Origin: Ceratodon purpureus
Lineage: Eukaryota; Streptophyta; Bryopsida; Pseudoditrichales; Ditrichaceae
Length of the DNA: 64,000 nucleotides
Reading direction: 5' to 3'
Assembly: GCA_014871385.1 (NCBI GenBank)
Contig: CM026423.1
Coordinates: 6,734,967 to 6,798,966, forward strand
Shown here: in pieces, positions 48,614 to 58,916 of the stretch
How the letters are laid out: every line of letters begins with the position of its first letter
Numbering within the stretch: the first letter of the stretch is position 1
The notes under the pieces: generated by a model
What the model saw: only the letters and a program-made list of their open reading frames with translations
Database searches by the model: none
What the model was told of the DNA's origin: nothing
Program-made: the position numbers and the translations under genes

Positions 48614-49064
48614 GGGGCGGTTTACACTACAGACCATGAAGATATCCCAAGAGAATTAAAAAGATTTCATGATCATGGCTCTTGGTCTAGAGCCGTGACC
48701 ATGAAAAAAAAATAAAAAAATTTAAATGTCTTGGTCACTTGTCATGGTGTAAAGTGGATTTGGACCGGGACGACTTTGGGCTGAATTTTTTCAGATTTTG
48801 GCCAATCACTGATTTTGTGCCCAATGGTCCCCTTGTTTTCCGTCGAGTCGACCTCTTTACCTCGACTCGACTAAAAACCCGTTGGACCATGAAACATTAT
48901 CCACTAGGTAGAAAATAGCACATTTTGGTAACCTCAAACTTCGTGGTCAATCTCCTTTTTTCAAGGTAGTGTAAAGCAAAGTCGGACCGGGACAACTTCC
49001 TTGGCCAATCACAGATTTTAGAGGGCCGTGGTCAATGTCCACGGTCCATAGTGTAAACCGCCCC
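48614..49064. mobile_element. Harbinger-like miniature element, 451 bp
   Basis: The left end is GGGGCGGTTTACACTAC, then agaccatg. The right end on the opposite strand is GGGGCGGTTTACACTATGG, then accgtgg. AAA is adjacent on both sides (48611-48613, 49065-49067), consistent with a 3-bp duplication. The termini resemble the 1140-bp element at 40801 (GGGCCGGTTTACACTACGG). Two internal copies of 'gtgtaaag...ggaccgggac.actt' suggest subterminal repeats. Non-coding. Confidence 0.75.
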
Positions 49065-49321
49065 AAACTCAGCGCAAAACAATGTTTAGATTCATAAGTT
49101 TTACCCCCTTTACCAGAAAAACAATAGCTCCAGTCACCTAATCAGGGATTGCCCTTACACTTGTGTAGCTAGTATTTTATCTCCTTAGCCAAAAACATTT
49201 AATGTTGTGGCCTAAACTACACACGTTTATTGCATGCAGATGCCAAATCTGTTTGCACTTTGTCAATAACGTCAACTTTACCAATGGTGTTGACACAAAA
49301 AATAACTTTGGAAAAACTTAA

Positions 49322-50239
49322 CCCCTAAAGTTCCTTGACTATGTTTCACCAAAAAACGCTCTAAAACTGCCATTTCCAATGTAAAAAGCTTGAATGACTA
49401 AAAAATCATTATTTTCTAATTATAACCATAAGATCTTCAACTAGATTATTGTAATAGACAGCTCAAAAAATTTCAATATAATTGACCATAGAGATTAGAA
49501 GATTATAGCAATTGAAATTTAAAAACAAACTTTTTTGACAAGAGTTTTGACCAGGTTGACACACTCTTAACATTTTTTTTCTTAGGTTTTTGCATTATGG
49601 ATTTTTGGGGTTTTGGTGCATGTCAAAGTAGACTAAGTAAGGTAATTTATTAAAAAAAATTACACCAAAAAGTCAAGTGTAGCATGTTGAAAACAATATT
49701 TTTATTAATTTGAATACATAAGAGTGCTAAATCTTATTTCTTTCCTAGAAATTCCATTATTCAATAAAGTCCCAATCCAAACGGTCAAAGTAAAGATTGA
49801 TGTCCATATTTTTACTGAAAAAAAAAAACCTAAAATAAGATTTATTCTAACTTTTATGAAGGAAAAAAGAAGTTTTTTTTGTACGCTGCCCAAAATGGTG
49901 AGAAAATTTTGATATTTTGTGGAGTGAACATTATGCACTCAAAGTCATTTTTTTTTGGAAACCTCAACGATGACATCATGAAGTATTTATAGAAATATTT
50001 TTAGAGGTAATTGATGTATTTAGCATGGCTGCCCGAATTGCCCATTTAACAGCTTTTTCCACTTCGGATACCATAGCTTTTTTTTAGTATGTTCAATAAA
50101 AAAATAAAAAAAATCTACACAAACCTCTTCAAAATGCCTACCTACATTCTTTTTTTCAAAGATTTACGAATTAAATTGGAATTCTAGGAACCTACCCAAA
50201 TTAAAAAAAAGCCCATTCCAGGACAATTGTCTTTAGGGG
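49322..50239. mobile_element. TTAA-flanked piggyBac-like miniature element, copy E
   Basis: 918 bp. The left end is CCCCTAAAGTTCCTTGAC. The right end on the opposite strand is CCCCTAAAGACAATTGTCC. TTAA is present on both sides (49318-49321 and 50240-50243). Homologous to copy C (39904) in inverted orientation. The opposing ORFs of 62 and 77 codons inside are not recognisable proteins. Confidence 0.78.
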
Positions 50240-50243
50240 TTAA

Positions 50244-51640
50244 GATGCCACATAAATTATTCAAAAATGTCCGAAGTGTCTTAAAATGTATTGTCCTATA
50301 TCCCCCAAAAAAAAACACTGGTTCAATGACCGACGACCCAATATTTGCTATGGTACATTTTTCACATAACTACTATTTTTCACACATCAACTCATATAAC
50401 TCATTTGAAGTATATGTATCTTTATGAACCCACAGACATTGACTCCTGACTGATTAACCCATGGATCCATGTACCTCAGAAGTTCAGAACCGGACAATCA
50501 CACACTCACAGAGCCAGAATATTTCAGTCATCACATTGCTCATCTGCACTCGGAGTTAGAAAGCATCTACGTACATGATTGATGAGACAGTTGAAATCTC
50601 AATCCTGTACATGGACCCTCCGCTGATTTCAGGTTCACCAGTAAGGGCCAGGGACTTTTCACATGAGCATATGAATGACTGATTTTCTAAAGCGTTCACT
50701 GCCCAAGTTTCTGTGAAAGCTGTAATCTAAGTTAATTCTGCAAAATGCATCGCCTGACTTCAAAATACCAATAGCCTGCATAAATCTAGACACTGGGACT
50801 GACATTTTGGTAATTTAACCCCTAAGTGGGCTGGTGGCCCGAGTCAGTCCATACATTTCCTGCTTTTGCATATGCATTTTTGAAGTAGACTGAAGGGAAA
50901 TTTGGGAGTGCAGGAAATGCAAAACACGTAGGTCTGGTGTGGATTTGTTTATGACACATCATACAAGTTACTTGAAATTGCTCTCTAGATTATGTGCCTT
51001 GCAGAAGTGATTTCTGCCTTATTGCAGAAGGAAAAGGTAGAAATATGCATTGTAGTCCCTGGATTTGGAGTGTGTCTGGATACATTTTGCAGCATAATGG
51101 TGACCGGCATGGGCAGTCAGAAAGTTGTTGAGTGGAGGACGTAGGTGGGCCCATAGTTGAGTTTGAGATTTCTTTGCACCAAAGAGCTTCCCTTCTCCCC
51201 TTGTTTTTTATTTGCAAAGATCAGCTTGAGGTAATGATCTGTTGTAGTTTTCTGGTATGGAGCCATGGGGTGGAGGCTGCAAGGCGGGCGACAAGGAAGA
51301 TTCAAGGTGGAATTAAAGTACATGCTATGAAGTGCAAATACCTCAGGATATATAAGTCTGCAAATGGGTTAGAAATTCCATGAGCGGTGGAGAGAACATA
51401 GATGGGATACTACTAGATGCATTGACTGGATATGTATTACACATTTGAGGTAATAGAAATCTGGTTCCATCAATTTTAAAGGGGTCGGCATGGATAAGTG
51501 TTTGTTGTTCAAGTCACTAATCAACTAGCAAAAGTGACATGTAGTACTCTTGTTCTATATTATCTGAGCGGTAGACTCACTCGTTGCCTAATTAAGACTA
51601 TCTTTCCACTAGTGAACATATCGTGTTTACGTCCAAAAAG
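50244..51640. other. intergenic, no gene recognised; solo TTAA-type end at 50819
   Basis: Includes TTAA followed by CCCCTAAGTGGGCTGG at 50815, a possible solo end of the TTAA family with no partner found. ORFs up to 83 codons (51132-51383 +) have no recognisable domain. Confidence 0.45.
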
Positions 51641-51643
51641 ATA

Positions 51644-51841
51644 TTCCCTCTGTCTCACTAAAAGACCATTGTTTGCTAATAATATCGGATTTAAGGGTAA
51701 TTCTAAATTTAGAAACAAGTTGCCAAATTTAAAACTAAGTTGGCTAATTTTAGAAATAAGTTGGCTAAATTTAGAAACAATGATCTTATTTAGAGACAAT
51801 TTTTTTGAGCAAACAATGGTCTTTCAGTGAGATGGAGGGAG
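51644..51841. mobile_element. Stowaway (Tc1/mariner) miniature element
   Basis: 198 bp. The left end is TTCCCTCTGTCTCACTAAAA, continuing GACCATTGTTTGC. The right end on the opposite strand is CTCCCTCCATCTCACTGAAA, continuing GACCATTGTTTGC. TA stands at both flanks (51642-51643 and 51842-51843). The CTCCCTCC-type terminus is the Stowaway signature. Subterminal arms (agaaacaagttg / caacttatttct) repeat internally. Non-coding. Confidence 0.9.
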
Positions 51842-51843
51842 TA

Positions 51844-52486
51844 TTAAACCAGGAAATATGTGATTACTGCCATCCCATTAGAGAGTAGACAATAAGGTAA
51901 AGGCTATGAAAACCGCACAACATGGGTAATCACTTGAAAGCTAGATTCTAGCTTCCAACTCCAAAAAGTAATGTACATGGAAGCTAGATATTGGGATGAA
52001 CGGTTTTGGAAACCCCTACAGTTTTACATTCAAAATATCATAACTAATTCATAAAGAGTTCAAAAATTATGATTCCATCATCACCAGCCTCCCACAAACT
52101 TTGCATATGCCTCTAAAAACATACCCTTCACCACTCCACAATATACTTGCCAAATCTGAAATTTGTGCGGTTTTAGAACCCTTTACCTTATATATACAAA
52201 ACTTAATACTATAGGAAATCTAGTTGGTTGAGTAGTATTTGTGATAAAAAGGATTCAAATGTGATATAAGCCACCAAGTCACGAGCTCAAAACCTTGATG
52301 AAAATTGGATTTCCTTTCTATGTTTTTTGTTTATGAAGCTCCCAATTAAAGATTTACAATAGAAAATTTGGCGGACAATGTCAACTAGACCAACAAATTG
52401 TCTTTGCCTCCTTAATGGTACATAGAATTCACATTTTTTAAAAGACACATAAAGAGATAATGAAATGCATAATGACATTTAACACT
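51844..52486. other. intergenic, no gene recognised
   Basis: AT-rich. Nothing recognisable. Confidence 0.5.
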
Positions 52487-52591
52487 TTACTCAGTGATTA
52501 GTAACATATTATGCTAATTGGGTTGCTAACATATTTGACAGATTTGACCAAGAATATAGCATAATATGTTACTCAGTGATTAGTAACATAT
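52487..52591. repeat. 23-bp direct repeats flanking an inverted repeat
   Basis: TTACTCAGTGATTAGTAACA plus TAT occurs at 52487-52509 and again at 52569-52591. Between them AACATATTATGCTA faces TAGCATAATATGTT. This looks like a small insertion footprint or a local duplication. Confidence 0.8.
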
Positions 52592-52689
52592 GTTTTCAAT
52601 ATAGAGTTAAAATTGATCAATCAAATTTGTAGGTGTTATTTTTTGTTACGTTTGTCGTTTCTCATACTCAAGTACAAATAAAAATCCGT

Positions 52690-53175
52690 GACTCCAAAAA
52701 TCCTTACTCTTATTCCAAAACTTCACGCAAATGGTGGAGGGGTGGTAGGCTATATACAATGGGCCGGTAGTCACAAAGTGACACATTTACGCATTTACTT
52801 GGACGGGCCCGGAGGGACTCAACGGGACATATGGCGCCCCTCCAAGCCCTTCTCTCACTTCCCTTCATTCCTCCCACTTTCTCCCCTATCCCCTCCCCTT
52901 TATTCCCTTCCTCGTCCCACATTTTCCCCTACACTTTTTCCTTTCATCCATCTTTGACAAATTGAAAATTAGTGTTAATGCAGTAAAAATTCAATTTTTA
53001 CCGTCCTGAGTGGCTCACACAAAAGTACAATCCAAGGGACTAAATTTGGAATGACTGGTACTAATTTTAGCGTTGGTAGAACTTGGTGGCCATTGTGCTA
53101 AGGCCCCCGACTTCAAATATATTGTTAGCGCTAGCGTTGGCATCAACGGTAGAAATGCTTGAAGTTTATATTTTT
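52690..53175 (-). repeat. dispersed repeat, copy 1 (inverted relative to 57.6 kb)
   Basis: Read on the minus strand, this block has the same order of phrases as 57570-57960 on the plus strand: 'atgccaacg', 'ggccaccaag', 'agatggatgaa.ggaaaa.gtgta.ggg', then a GA-rich tract, then 'gtcccgttg'. The termini and class are unresolved, and no coding frame is recognised. Confidence 0.6.
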
Positions 53176-53179
53176 TGCG

Positions 53180-54048
53180 GATGAAGTGTTTGATGTTATT
53201 CATCTTTTCAATCAATTTTTGTTAACTTGCTTTCAACCAAGACCATGAAATTGTAACTTAGATCCACCAATAACAAGTACCTAAATTATTATTTTATTGT
53301 TTTATTGTTTTATTTTATATAATTTTATTTTTGTAGCACAATGAATAATTGATTACATTGTGAAAAGTAGAGTACAACAACATACCAAAAGCTTGTTGAT
53401 CCACAATGCCAAAGTAACCTTGATGAGGTCCAGAATGACATTAAAACTACCAGATGATGGAAAGGGGTCAAAGGGTTGGCGGTTTGATTCCGATCGGCTC
53501 TAAAATCCACCTCCACTAGATGGAAAAACCCGGCAATGGGTTGCGAAAAGTAACTCATTGGCTTTCTCCGCGGATTGCAAAAAGTAATTTGTGTCCCAAA
53601 AAAAAAAAAACCTTGATGACATGATGAAGGGGGCTTAGACCCATGAATGAGCAGGGTGGGCTTTTGGAACTTCTTGAGCAGAAACTGGGCAAAGCTTGCC
53701 AGTCAGTGGCAATAGTAAAGTACATACCACAGACAGAGTCTCTTTGTCCTTTGATACAATTACAACTACAATTACAGCCTAGTTCATGAAATTGGGTCTT
53801 GAACTTTGTGCATATTTTCTCTTGGAGTTTGGGACTCTAATTCAGAGCCCAGGGCCCAGGCTCTCTGTTCCAGTACACAACTGATGTGTCACGTGGAGGG
53901 CCCCTGTCATAACATAACTGCACTCTCTTCCCTTTGCAGTGTATTGTACACAACCCTGAACTGCCTGACACTCCATAACTTAACAGGGGACTTGACCATC
54001 CCTCCAGGGAATGAAAATGGGTTGACCCACTTCAATCTTCTCCCCTAG
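53180..54048. other. intergenic, no gene recognised
   Basis: Mixed composition with ORFs up to 80 codons. Nothing recognisable. Confidence 0.5.
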
Positions 54049-54050
54049 TA

Positions 54051-54296
54051 GCACCATAGCAAGTTGGCCCAAAAATAATTCAAAAAAAATCAAAATGAAA
54101 TTAAAAAATTAAAAATCATGAGCACAAAAATTGAAATTGGTATGGATCATTCTTTATAATATTTTACTATTTTTGTATCATTTGAGATAATTTGTAGTAT
54201 TTTTTTAAATATAAAAAAAAAATCAATAGATTTTATTTTTTTGGTAAGCCTTGGACATAATTTTTTATGTGGCAAGTGGCAAACTTGCTATGGTGC
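54051..54296. mobile_element. mariner-like (TA-flanked) miniature element, copy 1
   Basis: 246 bp. The left end is GCACCATAGCAAGTTGGCC. The right end on the opposite strand is GCACCATAGCAAGTTTGCC. TA flanks both ends (54049-54050, 54297-54298). The AT-rich interior resembles the copy at 55031 ('cccaaaaataattcaaaaaa'). Confidence 0.78.
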
Positions 54297-54298
54297 TA

Positions 54299-55028
54299 TG
54301 GTTTGGTGCTTTGGTATGTTGAATTTATAAAAGACCTTGCATTGGTGCTTTTGGTTAAGAAAGTGTTTTGTTTTGTCTTTTAACAAGATTTATAATTTGT
54401 TCAATGCATTTCATTCATTGATTTAAATTTTCTCATGAAATGTAAGTGATTAGGCCGTATTTATACCAAACATTTTTGGGTTGGAGCCCAGAGAAATGAA
54501 AAGTTTTCATATGTAGATAGCCTTGGTATCTCGTTCTTGGATTTAAACTAAGAAAAAGTTAATTGGAGCTCATCTAGAAGAGTTGATTCTAGAAATCTAA
54601 GAACTTAATAACAAGTAAATTTTAGAAAATAAGTCTGGAAAGCCAAGACTTTTGCAATTTGATTTTTTTTCAATAATCATATTTAGATTTTAGTGTTTTT
54701 ATTAATATCATTGCTTTGCTATGGCCCATGAATTATTATTTTTTGAATTTACTCCAGTACTTAAGACAACAAGTCACTTATAACTTTCTTGTTCTAAAAA
54801 ATAGAACCTTGCATACAGTGCTCTTATTCAAGGACAAAGTACCGCTTATGTCTTTGGATTGGACCCGAAGTTAACTAAGTATAAATTGGCCCTTAGGTTT
54901 GGTATAATTGTCTTTGGCGTATGGTTTTCAATGGAATAAAGATGCGAACTTCTTTCCAAAAAATGTCGAGATTGTAAAAGTAAATTTAGAGGATACGTCT
55001 ACTACAAATTCATTGTAAGTATGTATTG
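54299..55028. other. intergenic, no gene recognised
   Basis: AT-rich. No feature recognised between the two mariner-like miniatures. Confidence 0.5.
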
Positions 55029-55030
55029 CA

Positions 55031-55271
55031 GCACCATAGCATGTTTGTCCAAAAATAATTCAAAAAATAAAACGGGTAAAAATAAAAAATTGTAAAGACC
55101 AAAAATAAAATAGAAAAAATCATTTTCCATAATATTTTTGAATTTTAAGCCAATTGAGGTCATTTTTTGCTAAAACATATAAATCAATAAATCCAATTTT
55201 TGGAAAGCAAACTTTATTCTTTTCCCCCCAAAAAAGCACTTATGTAGTAAGTGGCAAACTTGTTATGGTGC
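55031..55271. mobile_element. mariner-like (TA-flanked) miniature element, copy 2
   Basis: 241 bp. The left end is GCACCATAGCATGTTTGTCC. The right end on the opposite strand is GCACCATAACAAGTTTGCC. TA follows the right end (55272-55273), while CA precedes the left, a one-base decay. Sister of the element 1 kb upstream. Confidence 0.72.
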
Positions 55272-55273
55272 TA

Positions 55274-56009
55274 TAGTAGTAGGCTCATTTGAATATATTT
55301 ACCCCCAAAAAAAATTGAGATACAAAGGAAATCATATTTTTTTTCAGAAACATTGGTTTTGTTAAAAGTGGACATAACCATGTGCATTTTTTTGTTAAGG
55401 ATTTTTTAATATTAAATTATTAAATTTATGGTACATTTAGTTTTTTTCATCTAAATATGACTTAATTAAAAAATGAAGAAGATGAAAGGATGAGTGAGGC
55501 ATATGCGACATCTACTCAATTTTTAAATAAAAACATAGTATGGTGTGGCATATTGTCACAACTTCTTTTGAATTGTAATAAAGAAGAAAGAAGGAAAGGA
55601 GACAAGATATCTGCCACATCCTTCATTCCACTATAACTTAAGAAATAAACAAGGTAAAATGTGATGCACATGTGTTAATGACATATTTGCCTATTGCTTA
55701 TGTTAAAAGATAGTCTTAAAGCTTTATAAGACTTAAAAAAGAAGTTTGAAGTTTTATTATAACACTTGCAAAAAATAAAAGCTAATATACATACATGCAT
55801 TTAAAGCAATACAAAAAGCTTTATAGTAATGTATAAAGCTCATAATAGGATAAAGAAGTCCATGGCAACATATGAAAGTGAGCGATAATCATTTAAAGGT
55901 AATAAGATTTGACACAACAAATAGAGATGATGGACAAAAAGTAATGAAGGGATCAATGAACTAATGAAAAGTAGTAAATGAGATTTACACATGAAACCTT
56001 AACAACTAG
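55274..56009. other. intergenic, no gene recognised
   Basis: AT-rich with no coding signal. Confidence 0.5.
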
Positions 56010-56260
56010 AGTTTTGACATTAGGGCTTGAGATATTAACATTTGACATTAGGGTTTGAGATTTAAGGTTTGAAATGTAGGATTCGACATTAAGAATTTGA
56101 GATTTATGGTTTGGAATCAAGGTTTGAGATTTATAGTTTTAAGACTAGGATTTTCCATCAGGCTATGACATCAGGCTTTGACATTAGACTTTGACATTAG
56201 GCTTTGACATTAAGTTTTGACGTTAGGGTTTGAGATTGGGGTTTGAGATTTAGGGCTGAA
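56010..56260. repeat. degenerate tandem repeat of TTTGACATTAGGG-like units
   Basis: About 250 bases are built from variants of 'ttgacattagggtttgagattta', with the clearest array of 'ggctttgacatta' units at about 56160-56225. Units share TTAGGG/TTTAGGG cores but are not perfect telomere repeats. Confidence 0.65.
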
Positions 56261-57569
56261 GAGAAATCTTGGTAATGAGATGTAAAAACACTCGAAGCCT
56301 CACAGTGGAAACCTATTGAAGAAGGTAAAGTCACAACTGCTCTCATATTCAATGCTAATTTTACTTTTTTTGTTTTTGGTTTGTTTTTAGGCATGTCAAA
56401 ATGAGTACTCTTTAGGAAGAATTATTAGTTAGATAAATTTTGAATACAATAGATTTTAGATTGATAGAAATAAGTTTTGTCTAAAATATTCAAATCAAAC
56501 AAAAAAAATTTAGGGAGGGAGGGGGGGTAGAAGTGAGGCATATGCCACACCCTATATTCAACTTAAACAAATTTTCTCGAGAGGAAAGAGGTGAGGCATA
56601 TGCTATAATCTCTGTTCAGCTCTCACTAAATTTTATTGAAGAGGAAGAGACATGCCATATTCTATGTTCAACTCTAAGTAAAAAAAAAATTGGAAGGATA
56701 AGAGGTAGATGACACACTCTTCATTCTACACTAAATAAAGAAGATAGAAAAGGAAAAAATAAGGAAAACAAGGGATGAAATGTATGTTTTTCTCTTGATT
56801 GATAAATTAAATGTATAAGTCATAAATCATATGTCTTACTTTTAAATAATAAACAAATGGTGTATGTGAGACATATGTCTTATCTTTTTTACATGAAATC
56901 ATAATGAAACAATATGTTGCTTGGTTCTTCTTAATTTAAAGAGTATATCAAATAGATGTGAATGAATTGTTTTACAACCACAGTATTAGAAAAATTCTAT
57001 AATTTTATAAAAAAAATTAAATGCCATAAAATTTTGATAAGTCCACTTTTATGGGGGCACATATATTTTTAATTGAACCGGTATTCAGACAATTTACAAA
57101 AGATAATATTTTTTTCATATTATTTCATGTGAATATTTTAAAATAATTTATTTATCTAATTTGGGGGTTATGAACATGATGTCTTGCTACGGTATTTTGC
57201 ATTGGATATGAGCAAATTCTATTTGAGTTAATGACATAAGGATGGTAAAGGTTATTGGACATATTAGAATTGTTTGTAAACTCATTCAATTTTTCACTCT
57301 ATGTGTTACATGTAAGCTCACTTTCTTGGTTGTCTTATTATATGATTTATTGAAACTTGTACTTCAATGCCTTAGCAAATTCATCAATTTGATAGGACCA
57401 CATATTTCAATGCAAGCGTTTTAGGTTATTCTCTTATTATCAAACACAAATTAGTCTACATATAAATCCAATGGCACATATTTGTATTAATCATAAATAT
57501 TCAAACATTCACGAATATCTATTATTTTGATTGTTTGTATTGAACATTAATCACAAAGGTCATCATCAT
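56261..57569. other. intergenic, no gene recognised
   Basis: Includes purine-rich stretches in which 'gaggcatatgcca' recurs (about 56535 and 56593, also near 55497). This may be a dispersed low-copy repeat. No coding signal. Confidence 0.45.
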
Positions 57570-57960
57570 CGTTTATGCCAACGCCAAATTTTGGAGGGGT
57601 GGGCGCCAGAAAAGAGGCCACCAAGGTCCTTTCAATGCTAGAATTGATACTGGTGACTTCAAATATAATTCCATGGACAACAATTTGGAGTCATCCATTA
57701 TAAGTGGTAAAAATCAACTTTACTACACTAATACAAAGTTTTAGATTTGTCAAAAGATGGATGAAGGGAAAAGTGTAAGGGAGAAGGTAGAAGGAAGGAG
57801 AGAGAAGGCGGAAGGGCCCTCCACCTTGTCCCGTTGGAAGGAGGCCCCTTGTCCACAGAGGAGAGTATCATAACTACTTCTGATATGCAAATTGGGCCAT
57901 GCTACAACCACCTCCATCACGTTCCGTTGGGGTGGATGGGTGGTGGTGCCCTAATGTCTT
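57570..57960 (+). repeat. dispersed repeat, copy 2 (partner of 52.7-53.2 kb)
   Basis: Plus-strand match to the reverse complement of 52690-53175. It shares the 'ggccaccaag' block, the 'tttgtcaaa.gatggatgaa' block, the GA-rich tract and 'cttgtcccgttgg'. No terminal inverted repeats were identified. Confidence 0.6.
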
Positions 57961-58367
57961 TAGCACTAAAGTAATCCACTCAGTGTCACGTAAATTCCTA
58001 GGTATATAAAACCTAATTTAATTGACTTCACAAAACATGTAACGTTTTTACCATTTCAAACTTTGCCTAGGTATTATTTCAACATATATTGTTCAATCAT
58101 CTATATATGTACCATTGCAAACACAATGTACATTCATATATTTTTATGTGTTTCTATTTAAAAATACATGATAAAAATGCATTTTTCCTTGATATAAAAT
58201 CAGGAGTAAAATAATTTTAATATATCCTTTTTCATTACATTTTCGTCCAATAAAGTGGATTTTGTTGATTTTATAAGGGAGGTATTTATAATATTGATGA
58301 TCTAAAAGAAATAGTAAATTCAAACTATAGTAGATTAAAAATAGCATCACAAAAAATGTATTGATTT
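57961..58367. other. intergenic, no gene recognised
   Basis: AT-rich. Nothing recognisable. Confidence 0.5.
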
Positions 58368-58371
58368 TTAA

Positions 58372-58912
58372 TCCCTAAGATTAATCATGATTATAGAAAT
58401 CAATGATTTTTTTTACAAAGAGAGAAATGTTTTGTAGTCAATGGTTGGATTGATAAGTGAAAATGAGTAGATTATTCTATTTTTTAGTTCAATTCTGTAG
58501 GTTAGAAGGTTATTGTTGTTGGCTACAGAAAGAGATTCTTTTTGAAAGTTACCTAATGGTGTTATGATACTTAGGTTTACTTTCTTCTATTATAGAAAAA
58601 GATTTTCTTAGAATCTCAAAGAAGATCATGTTAGTTACTTTATGTAAATTCTTTGAGGTAATAAAAAAAAAAAAACATCAGTTTTTTTGAGCTATTTGGC
58701 ATAATTAAAAATATATTTTAAAAAGATAAAAAACTCCTTTTGAATAACATTTTTATTTTTTGAATTCTAGTATTACAACAATTTACATCTCTAAATTACG
58801 TTAGTACCTTTCTACATATTCATTAAAAGGTTCAAAATTTCATAATAGAATTGGCACTATAAACAATTTAGATTTTCAAAAAGCCCATCTTAGAATGATA
58901 AGGCTTTAAGGG
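58372..58912. mobile_element. probable TTAA-flanked piggyBac-like miniature element, copy G
   Basis: 541 bp. The left end is TCCCTAAGATTAATC after TTAA (58368-58371). The right end on the opposite strand is CCCTTAAAGCCTTATCA, followed by TTAA (58913-58916). The right terminal ~35 bases, read inward (…ttctaagatgggcttttt), resemble the left end of copy C. The left end match is weak, so pairing is tentative. Confidence 0.45.
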
Positions 58913-58916
58913 TTAA

